From assembly GCA_910587205.1 (NCBI GenBank), contig CAJULZ010000080.1:1-13835 (forward strand): a stretch of 13,835 bases of DNA, written 5' to 3'. The position numbers and the translations under genes were made by a program. The notes below the pieces were generated by a model. It did not search any database, had not been told where the DNA came from, and saw only the letters and a program-made list of their open reading frames with translations. This document shows positions 1-6,626 of the stretch, one piece after another (within the stretch, counting starts at the first letter, position 1; each line of letters opens with the position of its first letter). The DNA comes from an uncultured Oscillospiraceae bacterium. GTDB taxonomy: Bacteria > Bacillota > Clostridia > Oscillospirales > Oscillospiraceae.

Positions 1-447
1 ATCCCTAAGCGTATCGTGGAGATCGACGTAGTGGAGCAGCTGGTGGCTGCGGGCAACATCGTCATCACCGTGGGCGGCGGCGGTATCCCCGTCGTCGAGA
101 CCGAGGCAGGACTGAAGGGCGTGGCTGCCGTCATCGACAAGGACCGCGCCAGCGCCCTGCTGGCCCGGGACGTGAAGGCGGACCAGCTTATCATCCTCAC
201 GGCGGTGGATCGGGTGTGCGTCAACTTCAACAAGCCCGACCAGCGGGAGTTGCCTTCCATGACCCTGGCTGAGGCGGAGGAATATATCAAGCAAGGCCAG
301 TTCGCCCCCGGCAGTATGCTGCCTAAGGTGCAGTCCTGCATGGAGTTTGTGCAGGGCAGCGCCACCGGCGGAACCGCCCTGATTACTTCTCTGGCCCGGG
401 CGGCCGAGGCGCTGGACGGAAAAACGGGCACGGTGGTTGAAAAGTAA
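1..447 (+). CDS. arcC: Carbamate kinase, C-terminal half (cut by window edge)
   Basis: The reading frame is open from base 1, so the first visible residue is internal and the GTG at 16 is not the start. The 148 visible residues match the second half of carbamate kinase, whose usual length is about 310 aa. Recognisable blocks in order are VGGGGIPV, VIDKDRASALLA, LTAVDRVCVNFNKPDQ, FAPGSMLPKVQ and TGGTALITSL. The enzyme transfers phosphate from carbamoyl phosphate to ADP, giving ATP, ammonia and CO2; this is the energy-yielding last step of arginine deiminase or related ureide catabolism in the cytoplasm. A YfcC-type carrier starts 36 bp downstream and ArgR and ArgS follow, which favours an arginine-catabolic role over purine or agmatine breakdown. 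Ornithine carbamoyltransferase and arginine deiminase, if present, would lie upstream outside the window. Confidence 0.93.
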   Translation: MPKRIVEIDVVEQLVAAGNIVITVGGGGIPVVETEAGLKGVAAVIDKDRASALLARDVKADQLIILTAVDRVCVNFNKPDQRELPSMTLAEAEEYIKQGQFAPGSMLPKVQSCMEFVQGSATGGTALITSLARAAEALDGKTGTVVEK

Positions 448-469
448 GAGGAAAAGACTATAATATAAG

Positions 470-475
470 AAGGAG
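470..475 (+). promoter_or_regulatory. Ribosome binding site of the YfcC-like carrier
   Basis: AAGGAG lies 8 nt before the ATG at 484. The strong site and short intergenic gap are consistent with translation from the arcC transcript. Confidence 0.7.
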
Positions 476-483
476 AGATTGTC

Positions 484-1950
484 ATGGCGGAAAAGAAAAA
501 GAAACGCTCGTTAAATACCTTCCTGATCCTGCTGGCCGTCCTGCTGGTGGTGTCCGTCGTCACTTGGATTGCCAGCGGCCAGACCTATACCGGCTTTGAC
601 GAGGAGACTGGCGAGGCGATCGAGATGGCCGTGGAGGGCGCTTCCCTCAGCGACATCCTGATGGCGCCCATCGCCGGCTGGCATGACGCCGGGGACGTGA
701 TCGGCTTCGTGTTCTGCCTGGGCATTTTCCTGTCTATCCTCAACGCCACTGGGGCGCTGGAAACCGGTATCCATGTGTTGGTGAAGAAGCTCAAGGGCAA
801 GGAACTGATACTGGTCTGGATTTTGATGTTCCTGTTCTCCATTGGCGGCACCACCTACGGCATGGGCGAGGAGACGGTGGGATTCTATATCCTGCTGGCG
901 GCCACCATGGTGGCCGCGGGCTTTGACCCGCTTGTGGGCGCGGCCACCGTCCTGCTGGGCGCCGGCACCGGCGTGCTGGGCTCCACCATCAACCCCTTCG
1001 CCACCGGCGCGGCGGTGTCCGCCGCGGTTGACAGCGGCGTTGATGTGAACATGGGCACCGTATACGTGCTGGCCATCATCCTGTGGATCGGCACCTTCAT
1101 CCTATCCGGCCTGTTTGTCACCGCCTACGCCAAGAAGGTGAAGGCGGGCAAGGGTTCCATCTTTACCAGCGAGCAGATCAAGGAGTGCACCGAGGCCTAC
1201 GGCACCTCCACCGAGATTGACGACAATGTGCGGCTCACCGGAAAGCAGAAGGGTGTGCTGATCGTGTTCGCCCTGTCCTTCGTGGTGCAGATCCTGGGCT
1301 TCATCCCCTGGGCCGACCTAAACGAGGGAATTTACAATGGCCTGGGCTTCTCCAGCTTCCTCACCGGCAACGGTCTGGGCGATTGGTGGTTCGACGACGC
1401 GGCCACCTGGTTCCTGCTGATGGGCTTTGTGATGGGCTTTATCGGGCTGGACGACAAGAAGAAGTTCATGCCCTGCGTGATCAACGGCTTCACCGACATG
1501 ATCTCCGTCAACCTGGTCATCGCCCTGGCCCGCGCCACCACCGTTATCATGACCACCACCGGCCTGGGCACTTGGCTGGTTGAGGCGTCCATCACCGGTC
1601 TGACCGCCTCCGGCCTGCCCGCCCCCATCTTTGGCTTCCTGGACTATGTGCTCCATGTGGGCCTGAGCTTCCTGGTGCCGTCCTCCTCCGGTCTGGCCAG
1701 CCTGTCCGCCCCCATCGTCTCCCCCATTGTGGCTGGTATGGGCTGGTCCGTGGAGACCTCCATCATGATCAACGTGGCTGCCAACGGCTTTGTGAACCTG
1801 TTTACCCCCACCTGCGGCTTCATCATGGGCGGCCTGGCCTTGGCCCGGGTTCCATGGGATGTCTGGGTCAAGTGGTCCGCCAAGCTGCTGGCCGTCATCG
1901 CGGTGTTCTCCGCTGTGGTGCTGACCGTGGCCATGCTTGTCCTGAGCTAA
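484..1950 (+). CDS. YfcC/ArcD-like amino-acid or C4-dicarboxylate carrier
   Basis: This is a 488-aa, very hydrophobic inner-membrane protein of the YfcC / C4-dicarboxylate anaerobic carrier family (DcuC-related, IT superfamily). A basic N-terminus (KKKKR, residues 4-8) precedes the first membrane segment (about 11-31); further segments fall near 70-92, 107-145, 150-180, 190-214, 256-275, 305-321, 338-358, 385-450 and 462-487. Family hallmarks visible are MGEET (127-131), GSTINPFATG (166-175) and VPSSSG (398-403), the last two lying in re-entrant-like half-repeats. Family members exchange or import carboxylates or basic amino acids. Being directly downstream of carbamate kinase, it is probably the arginine:ornithine (or citrulline) exchanger that feeds the pathway; this substrate is inferred from context only. 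The start is supported by the AAGGAG site. A strong hairpin follows the stop codon. Confidence 0.85.
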   Translation: MAEKKKKRSLNTFLILLAVLLVVSVVTWIASGQTYTGFDEETGEAIEMAVEGASLSDILMAPIAGWHDAGDVIGFVFCLGIFLSILNATGALETGIHVLVKKLKGKELILVWILMFLFSIGGTTYGMGEETVGFYILLAATMVAAGFDPLVGAATVLLGAGTGVLGSTINPFATGAAVSAAVDSGVDVNMGTVYVLAIILWIGTFILSGLFVTAYAKKVKAGKGSIFTSEQIKECTEAYGTSTEIDDNVRLTGKQKGVLIVFALSFVVQILGFIPWADLNEGIYNGLGFSSFLTGNGLGDWWFDDAATWFLLMGFVMGFIGLDDKKKFMPCVINGFTDMISVNLVIALARATTVIMTTTGLGTWLVEASITGLTASGLPAPIFGFLDYVLHVGLSFLVPSSSGLASLSAPIVSPIVAGMGWSVETSIMINVAANGFVNLFTPTCGFIMGGLALARVPWDVWVKWSAKLLAVIAVFSAVVLTVAMLVLS

Positions 1951-1985
1951 GTTTTGCGATCCACAATTTTTCCCTCTCAATTATA

Positions 1986-2030
1986 AGGAAAGCCGGCCGT
2001 ATGCGCCCGTACATACGGCCGGGCTTTCCT
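1986..2030 (+). terminator. Long hairpin after the carrier gene, probable terminator
   Basis: An 18-base arm (1986-2003, beginning AGGAAAGCC) is complementary to 2012-2030 with a single bulged base and an 8-nt loop. It lies 35 bp after the carrier stop codon. No U-tract follows, so it may act as a weak or factor-assisted terminator, a 3' end stabiliser, or an element shaping the leader of the AraC-type gene that starts 35 bp later. Confidence 0.6.
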
Positions 2031-2065
2031 GCGTCTGCGTATTAAGACCAGAAGAAAGGCTGAAG

Positions 2066-3355
2066 GTGATCCCTTTGAACCGACCCGCGGCGATGCAGGA
2101 CAATCTGGCCGCCTCCAGAGACCCGGCTGCCATCTGCACCTTTGATTATGAGGCCATCCAGGCGCCCACCAAGCCACTGATTCACCAATCTGCCCGGTTT
2201 ATCTACATCAAGCGGGGTAAGGGGACGATTGAGATCGGCGGCGTGGCCTATGATATCAAGCCGAATATGCTGGTGGCTGTCGCGCCCTGGTCCATCACGG
2301 AGATCACCCAGGTGGAGCAGACCTTGCAGTTTATGTTCATCGTCTATGATTACCATTACATCAATTCCGTGCTGAAGGGCGTGCCCGGGCTGGAGGAGGA
2401 CAGCTCCGAGCTGCTGCGGTTTTTGTCCATGGAGCCGGTGGCCTACCTGGACTCGGTGCAGGCGGAGTACGTGGATAATTTGGCGGAACAGCTCAAAGCT
2501 GAACTGGGCGTGGAGTCCACCCGGGTGGGCCCGCCGCCCGACCGGCCGACGGCCCAGCTTTACGTCACAATGAAGCTCATTGAGCTGATGATTATGTACC
2601 GGAGGTACGTGATGGCTGTCCGGGGCGAAAAAGACTATGAGAAGGACATCGCCGCGGAAAATACTATCCTTAGCTACCTCTACGCCCATTCTGCCGAGCG
2701 GCTGACCCTGGCCACTGTGGCGGGCGCGTTCTTTATCTCGGAATCTACCCTCTCCAAGCGCATTGCCGACACCACCGGCACCACTTTTTCCAAGCTGGTG
2801 TCCAGTATCCGCATCGAAAAAGCGTCCGACTACCTGATTTACACCGACCTGACCTTGGACGCGATCGCAACGCTCACCGGCTTTGTGGACGCCTCCCACC
2901 TGTCTAAGCATTTTGTCGCCAAGGTGGGGGTACCGCCCATCAAGTTCCGGAAAATTTACGGCAAGTCCAAGACAAAGTTCAACCGCACCAACAAGAACGT
3001 AGCGTTCGAGGTGACGGACTATATTTATAAAAACTACACCACCGAAAAACTCAGCGCCGGCCAGGTGGCCTCCCAGTTTGGCATCTCCGTGGCGGAGATG
3101 AACCGGCTGATGCTGTACCACTCCGATATGAATTTTGAGACGCTGCTCAATTTCGTCCGGATCAACCGGGCGTGCGAGCTGCTGGCCTCCACAGAGTACT
3201 ATGTCATTGACGTGGCTTTTGAGGTGGGTTACAATAATATCAAAACTTTCAATACCAATTTTCTCAAGCTCAAGGGAATGACCCCCACGGAATTCCGGAA
3301 CCGCATTACCTTCCAAAAAGCGGACGGCAGCGAGACGCACCGGCATAAAAAATGA
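2066..3355 (+). CDS. AraC-family regulator with tandem AraC DNA-binding domains
   Basis: This is a 429-aa cytoplasmic transcription regulator. The N-terminal part (about 25-105) looks like the AraC cupin sensor: RFIYIKRGKGTIEIGG followed by a strand-rich stretch. A helical linker (110-195) leads to a first AraC DNA-binding unit (about 200-298, LATVAGAFFISESTLSKR then DAIATLTGFVDASHLSKHF, ending VPPIKFRKIY). A second complete unit follows (about 315-413, AGQVASQFGISVAEMNRL then DVAFEVGYNNIKTFNTNF, ending MTPTEFRNRI). Most family members have only one such unit of roughly 100 aa and total about 300 aa. The start is GTG 2066, preceded by AGAAAGG; TTG 2075 preceded by GAAGG is a possible alternative. 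Sitting between the carrier and argR, it probably controls the arginine genes, perhaps by sensing an amino acid or related metabolite; the ligand is unknown. Confidence 0.87.
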   Translation: MIPLNRPAAMQDNLAASRDPAAICTFDYEAIQAPTKPLIHQSARFIYIKRGKGTIEIGGVAYDIKPNMLVAVAPWSITEITQVEQTLQFMFIVYDYHYINSVLKGVPGLEEDSSELLRFLSMEPVAYLDSVQAEYVDNLAEQLKAELGVESTRVGPPPDRPTAQLYVTMKLIELMIMYRRYVMAVRGEKDYEKDIAAENTILSYLYAHSAERLTLATVAGAFFISESTLSKRIADTTGTTFSKLVSSIRIEKASDYLIYTDLTLDAIATLTGFVDASHLSKHFVAKVGVPPIKFRKIYGKSKTKFNRTNKNVAFEVTDYIYKNYTTEKLSAGQVASQFGISVAEMNRLMLYHSDMNFETLLNFVRINRACELLASTEYYVIDVAFEVGYNNIKTFNTNFLKLKGMTPTEFRNRITFQKADGSETHRHKK

Positions 3356-3370
3356 ATACACCCGGATAAA

Positions 3371-3400
3371 CTTTGGATAATATACTAAAATATACAAGAA
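3371..3400 (+). promoter_or_regulatory. AT-rich putative promoter region for argR-argS
   Basis: The segment between the AraC-type gene and argR is sharply AT-rich compared with its surroundings and holds overlapping -10-like hexamers (TATACT at 3381, TAAAAT at 3386). I found no convincing -35 at 16-18 bp spacing, so the exact promoter is not assigned. Confidence 0.35.
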
Positions 3401-3509
3401 AAACTGTGTGATCCGTATAGCGCAAAAGTGTGATGCGGCATACAATTCATTCATTTATGGGACGCATCGCTCTTTTCACGGGCAGACGCAGAGGAATGGA
3501 AGGACGCTA

Positions 3510-3980
3510 ATGAAAAAGAACCGGCAAAAGCTGATCCTGGAGCTCATTTCCAGGCAGCCGGTGGAGACGCAGCAGCAGCTCCAGGAGCTTTTGGAGCAGA
3601 ACGGGGTTCATTGCACCCAAGCCACCCTCTCCCGCGACCTCCACACCCTGGGCCTGATCAAGCAGACCGAGCCTAATGGGGTGATCCGGTATGGGGTCAA
3701 CCCGCTGTCTGTGGAGGATAACGACCAGCGGAAGCTGCTGAATATTGCCCGGATGGCCGCGGTTTCCGTAGAAGTGGCCCAGAATATTATCGTCATCAGG
3801 ACCCTGTCCGGCCACGCAAACGCTGTGGGCTCGTTTGTGGATACGCTGGAGCAGCGCGGCCTGGTGGGCAGCATCGCCGGCAACGACACGATCCTGCTGG
3901 TGATGAAAGACAACGAGACGGCGGACGAGCTGCTCCAGATCATCCGGGAATTGCTGGATGGAACGCGTTCGCTGCCCTGA
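3510..3980 (+). CDS. argR: Arginine repressor/regulator ArgR (AhrC-like)
   Basis: This protein is 156 aa, the normal length for ArgR. The frame is open further upstream to GTG 3408, but ATG 3510 is chosen because GGAAGG lies 6 nt before it and the family's N-terminal helix (MKKNRQKLILELI) begins there. Residues 1-70 form the winged-helix DNA-binding domain, with the recognition region TQATLSRDLHTLGLIK (36-51). Residues about 80-152 are the oligomerisation and arginine-binding domain, with GHANAVGSFVD (101-111) and GSIAGNDTILL (120-130). ArgR hexamers bind arginine and then ARG-box operators, repressing biosynthesis and often activating catabolism. The usual arginine-contacting Asp-Asp pair (GDDT) reads GNDT here (N125-D126), which could change the ligand response. 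argS starts 15 bp after the stop, so the two are very likely co-transcribed. Confidence 0.95.
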   Translation: MKKNRQKLILELISRQPVETQQQLQELLEQNGVHCTQATLSRDLHTLGLIKQTEPNGVIRYGVNPLSVEDNDQRKLLNIARMAAVSVEVAQNIIVIRTLSGHANAVGSFVDTLEQRGLVGSIAGNDTILLVMKDNETADELLQIIRELLDGTRSLP

Positions 3981-3995
3981 CGGAGGGACATTGCC

Positions 3996-5654
3996 ATGAA
4001 TGATTTTGAACAGAAAATTTTCCAAGCCGTCCAGGAGGCGGTCCGGCAGGTCTATGGGCTGGAGCCGGAGGATTCCGTGCTGACCGTGGAGGTGCCCCGG
4101 GAACCCAAGCTGGGCGACTATGCCACCGGCGCGGCCATGAAGCTGGCCCGCACCCTCCACAAGAGCCCTATGGATATCGCCCAGCCCCTGGCGGACAAGC
4201 TTCAGGAGCTGCTGCCTGAGGCGGAGTCGGTCACGGTGGCCAAGCCGGGGTTCATCAACTTCAAGCTGCGCAGCGGCGCGCTGACGGCCTTGATCAATCA
4301 GGTGCTGGATGCCGGGGAAGATTTCGGTAAGAACAGCTCCGGGGAAGGCGTGCACATTCTTGTTGAGTGGGTGTCCGCCAACCCCACCGGCGATCTGCAC
4401 TGCGGCCACGCCCGCGGCGCGGCCTGGGGCGACGCCATCTGCCGCCTGCTGGAAAAGAGTGGGTACGATGTACTCCGGGAGTTCTATGTCAACGATGCCG
4501 GGAACCAGATCGTCATGCTGGGTGAGTCCCTGATTTCCCGGTACTTCGAGTGCTTCGGCAAGGAGTACCCGCTCCCCGACAACGGGTATCACGCAGACGA
4601 TGTGAAGCAGATCGCCCGCGACATTGCTGAACAGGACGGCGACAAGTGGCTGACCGCCGACCCCAAGGAGCGGCTGGAGTACTTCATGCTGGAGGGTAAG
4701 ACTCGGGAACTGAGGAAGATCGAGAAGGATTTGGAGCTCTACCGGGTGCATATGCAGTCCTGGATTCATGAAACGTATTTCTATGAGAACAATATGGAGC
4801 GGATTAACGCCTGCCTCAAGAAGATGGACGAGATGGGCCTGCTCTACGAGCAGGACGGTGCGCTCTGGCTCAAGACGACCAACTACGGCGATGAGAAGGA
4901 CCGCGTGCTGCGCAAGAGCGACGGCACCCTGTCCTACCTCACTCCGGATATTGCCAACCACGTCTACAAGATGGAGCGGGGTTATCCCACGATGGTGGAT
5001 CTGTGGGGTGCCGATCACCATTCCTATGTTACCCGGATGCAGGCTGCCCTCACCGCCCTGGGCTATCCCAAGGGGACGCTGTCGGTGGATCTGATCCAAA
5101 TGGTGCGGATGGTGGAGGACGGCGTGGAGGTCAAGATGTCCAAGCGGACCGGCAACGCCATCACCTTGCGGGATCTGTGCGAGGATGTGGGCGTGGATGC
5201 CGCCCGGTGGTTCTTCGTGTCCAAGGACATCTCGTCCCAGATGGATTTCGACATGAAGCGGGCTGCGGCCCGGGACAATGATAACCCGGTATACTATGCC
5301 CAGTACGCCTATTCCCGGATGTGCTCTATCTTGCGGAACAAGGAGATCCCGGAGTTCCACCGGGAGGACCGCTATGATCGGCTCACCGATGAGAAGGAAC
5401 TGCTGCTGCTCAAGCAGATGGGTGAGTTCCCTGCCTTGGTAGCGAAAGCCGCCCGCACCCGGAAGCCCAATATTGTGGCGGATTATATCCTGGCGCTGGT
5501 GAAGCTGTACCACAGTTATTACAACAGCACCCGGGTGAACAACCCGGAGGATCCGGAGCTCACCAACCAGCGGCTCGGCTTGGTGAAAGCGTTGCAGGTT
5601 ACGGTGCACAATGCGCTGGATCTGCTGGGCGTCTCCGCCCCGGAATCCATGTAA
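3996..5654 (+). CDS. argS: Arginyl-tRNA synthetase
   Basis: This is a 552-aa class I aminoacyl-tRNA synthetase that charges tRNA-Arg with arginine using ATP; it needs the tRNA for amino-acid activation. The N-terminal ArgRS-specific domain (about 5-95, with LGDYATGAAMKLAR at 39-52) is followed by the Rossmann catalytic core. The ATP-binding HIGH motif appears as HCGH (135-138) inside WVSANPTGDLHCGHARGA. The second signature appears as KMSKR (380-384) in EVKMSKRTGNAITLRDL. The C-terminal helical DALR anticodon-binding domain starts near YYAQYAYSRMCSILRN (433-448) and runs to the end. Length is normal and no break is seen. GGAGGG at 3982-3987 sets the ATG at 3996. It follows argR by 15 bp and precedes a tRNA-Arg gene by 44 bp, so enzyme, cognate tRNA and arginine regulator sit together. 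Confidence 0.97.
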   Translation: MNDFEQKIFQAVQEAVRQVYGLEPEDSVLTVEVPREPKLGDYATGAAMKLARTLHKSPMDIAQPLADKLQELLPEAESVTVAKPGFINFKLRSGALTALINQVLDAGEDFGKNSSGEGVHILVEWVSANPTGDLHCGHARGAAWGDAICRLLEKSGYDVLREFYVNDAGNQIVMLGESLISRYFECFGKEYPLPDNGYHADDVKQIARDIAEQDGDKWLTADPKERLEYFMLEGKTRELRKIEKDLELYRVHMQSWIHETYFYENNMERINACLKKMDEMGLLYEQDGALWLKTTNYGDEKDRVLRKSDGTLSYLTPDIANHVYKMERGYPTMVDLWGADHHSYVTRMQAALTALGYPKGTLSVDLIQMVRMVEDGVEVKMSKRTGNAITLRDLCEDVGVDAARWFFVSKDISSQMDFDMKRAAARDNDNPVYYAQYAYSRMCSILRNKEIPEFHREDRYDRLTDEKELLLLKQMGEFPALVAKAARTRKPNIVADYILALVKLYHSYYNSTRVNNPEDPELTNQRLGLVKALQVTVHNALDLLGVSAPESM

Positions 5655-5668
5655 AAGTGAATATGTAA

Positions 5669-5692
5669 GGCGGCCCGCCAAAGCGGGCCGCC
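5669..5692 (+). terminator. GC-rich hairpin between argS and tRNA-Arg
   Basis: A perfect 10-bp stem GGCGGCCCGC (5669-5678) / GCGGGCCGCC (5683-5692) encloses a CAAA tetraloop, 15 bp after the argS stop. There is no U-tract, and only 6 nt separate it from the tRNA. It may be a weak terminator, or a processing or 3'-stability structure in an argS-tRNA transcript. Confidence 0.55.
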
Positions 5693-5698
5693 CGGTAT

Positions 5699-5775
5699 GC
5701 GCCCGTAGTTCAATTGGATAGAGCGTCAGATTCCGGTTCTGAATGTTGGGGGTTCGAGTCCCTTCGGGCGTACCA
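5699..5775 (+). tRNA. tRNA-Arg, anticodon CCG (reads CGG), encoded CCA
   Basis: The cloverleaf can be drawn completely. The acceptor arm is GCGCCCG / CGGGCGT with a G1-U72 wobble; the D-stem is GTTC / GAGC; the anticodon stem TCAGA / TCTGA encloses the loop TTCCGGT with CCG at 5733-5735. The variable loop is ATGTT, the T-stem is GGGGG / CCCTT with loop TTCGAGT, the discriminator base is A, and CCA is encoded at 5773-5775. It decodes the arginine codon CGG, which is common in the surrounding genes, and it is a substrate of the ArgS encoded just upstream. No room exists for a promoter between the argS-end hairpin and the tRNA, so it is probably transcribed from argS or a promoter inside it. Confidence 0.97.
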
Positions 5776-5822
5776 CAAACTTTCGCCGATTCGTTTTGAA
5801 TTGACGGAAGTTTGCTTGTTTT
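5776..5822 (+). terminator. Probable terminator of the tRNA-Arg transcript
   Basis: CAAACTTTCG (5776-5785) pairs with CGGAAGTTTG (5805-5814) over 10 bp with one G-U pair. It is followed by the T-rich run CTTGTTTT. It begins at the base after the encoded CCA. The loop is long (19 nt), which lowers certainty. Confidence 0.5.
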
Positions 5823-5872
5823 ACAGGGAAATTTATGCGTAATAGTTTAATAGAACGGTGCCGATAGCCCTC

Positions 5873-6029
5873 AAAAAATACTGTGTGGGCCTTGTTTGAG
5901 GAGCTGCGAAGAAACGATGAAATTGGTATCCTTGCCGGATCCGCTGGTGAACTGCAAAAAGCGTGCAAACGCCCACCAATTCCCAATGTCTGCGCCAAGA
6001 TGGCGGTGGAGATGGGTAGGGACAATTAA
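5873..6029 (+). pseudogene. Unidentified coding remnant (gene 3' end)
   Basis: This 52-codon open frame has no start codon or ribosome binding site and is preceded in frame by a stop. It reads like real protein (ALFEELRRNDEIGILAGSAG, ending KMAVEMGRDN) and ends in TAA. About 70 bp later comes a typical terminator, so this may be the surviving 3' end of a lost gene. I do not recognise the family. It lies in the gene-poor stretch behind the tRNA gene, where insertion and decay are common. Confidence 0.35.
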
Positions 6030-6096
6030 GCGGTTGCAATGTGAACGAAATAAACAATGTTACAGAGGATGCGCTTTATTTGAGCGAAGTGCGTGT

Positions 6097-6140
6097 AATA
6101 AAACCGGGAGACGCCCCAAGCGCCTCTCGGTTTATTTTAA
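6097..6140 (+). terminator. Rho-independent terminator
   Basis: AATAAAACCGGGAGACGC pairs with GCGCCTCTCGGTTTATT across a CCCAA loop, with one bulge, one A-C mismatch and one G-U pair. T-rich sequence (TTTATTTTA) follows. The form is that of a classical terminator, yet no intact + strand gene lies upstream of it except the argS-tRNA unit, which suggests a lost gene. A 53-codon frame from GTG 6041 to TGA 6202 runs through it and is treated as chance. Confidence 0.6.
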
Positions 6141-6188
6141 TCTGCGATGGAATGGATGCCTGCGCTGCAAAGACAACTGTTAATTGCA

Positions 6189-6296
6189 ATGGACAATCTT
6201 GAAAACAGCCAGTCTATCCGGGTACGTTTGGGCAATCTGGCAGCGAAGGCCAATTGCGCGATGTCATTATTTGAAGCGGTGGAATATGTTATCTAA
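6189..6296 (+). pseudogene. Unidentified short ORF or gene 5' remnant cut by the MITE
   Basis: ATG 6189 opens a 35-codon frame (MDNLENSQSIRVRLGNLAAK, then ANCAMSLFEAVEYVI) that ends in a TAA lying inside the CTAA duplicated by the element inserted at 6297. The composition is protein-like, but no clear ribosome binding site is seen. The frame that resumes beyond the element (from 6462) is shifted by one, so the two pieces may be parts of one earlier gene that was already broken. Function is unknown. Confidence 0.35.
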
Positions 6297-6460
6297 GGAA
6301 GCACTGATTAAATGTGCCTGCGGCGCTTCGCGGATATTTTTCGCCACAACTTCGTTGCGGTTTCTTGAAATAAACACAATGATTCCTGCAAAATCCCGCC
6401 TCGCTGCGGCAGAAAATCTCTCGCAAATCGTTTTTATCGATTTAATCAGCCCTTCCCTAA
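6293..6460. mobile_element. MITE-like element with 17-bp inverted ends and CTAA duplication
   Basis: The left end GGAAGCACTGATTAAAT (6297-6313) and right end ATTTAATCAGCCCTTCC (6440-6456) are inverted repeats matching at 15 of 17 positions. CTAA flanks the element directly on both sides (6293-6296 and 6457-6460). The 160-bp body is too short for a transposase and contains none. A 4-bp target of the YTAR type and ends beginning GGAAG are features of the IS5 group of the IS5 family, so a non-autonomous IS5-group derivative is the best inference. The inner sequence also holds imperfect inverted similarity (CTGCGGCGCTTCGCGG near the left, CGCCTCGCTGCGGCAG near the right). It sits between two protein-like fragments. 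Confidence 0.75.
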
Positions 6461-6461
6461 G

Positions 6462-6626
6462 AACCCCTATTGTCCGCTTATCATGGATCTTCAGGGATCA
6501 AGCACAGATGACGCTGAAATTGTCCGAATTCTCCGGGCCGAAGGGTATACGTCAGGCTTGGCTCTTGTCGATGCCCTGATGGCAAAGGGAAAAGACGGCC
6601 TTTTCATATGGGTGTGGAGGTGTTAA
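6462..6626 (+). pseudogene. Unidentified coding remnant downstream of the MITE
   Basis: This 54-codon open frame follows the element directly, with protein-like sequence (PLIMDLQGSSTDDAEIVRIL, then RAEGYTSGLALVDALMAKGK). It changes character near the end (LFIWVWRC), and a different frame carries on in a protein-like way to about 6685, suggesting a frameshift near 6590. An internal ATG at 6483 has no clear ribosome binding site. The family is not recognised, and it could be the other half of the fragment before the element. Confidence 0.35.

Noticed and set aside
437..464. Promoter inside the arcC 3' end: TTGAAA, 16 bp, TATAAT
   Set aside because: The hexamers are excellent, but transcription would start near 471, inside the AAGGAG site of the carrier gene, leaving almost no leader. 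I keep it as a possibility but not a called feature.
2042..3454. Very long minus-strand open frames opposite the AraC-type gene, argS-argR, the kinase and the FAD gene
   Set aside because: They are shadows produced by high-GC third positions; they contain no recognisable domains, are His/Gly/Gln-rich, and lie opposite well-identified genes.
3439..3460. ARG-box-like sequence (CATACAATTCATTCATTTATG) upstream of argR, about 21 bp at 3439-3459
   Set aside because: Only a half-site resembling TGAAT is present in either orientation; the second, mirrored half is missing. ArgR autoregulation remains plausible but is not supported by this match.
3408..3509. N-terminal extension of ArgR from GTG 3408
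   Set aside because: It would add 34 residues absent from the family, and there is a good ribosome binding site directly before ATG 3510.
5726..6025. Minus-strand 99-codon frame over the tRNA gene, containing RPKGLEPPTFRTG
   Set aside because: This is the well-known spurious translation of the antisense strand of a tRNA-Arg gene, not a protein.
6041..6202. 53-codon + frame starting at GTG 6041
   Set aside because: It has no ribosome binding site and runs straight through a typical Rho-independent terminator (6097-6140), so it is probably chance.
6184..6579. 131-codon + frame spanning the MITE
   Set aside because: It crosses the inserted element from end to end and disagrees with the protein-like frames on both sides. 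It is open only by chance.
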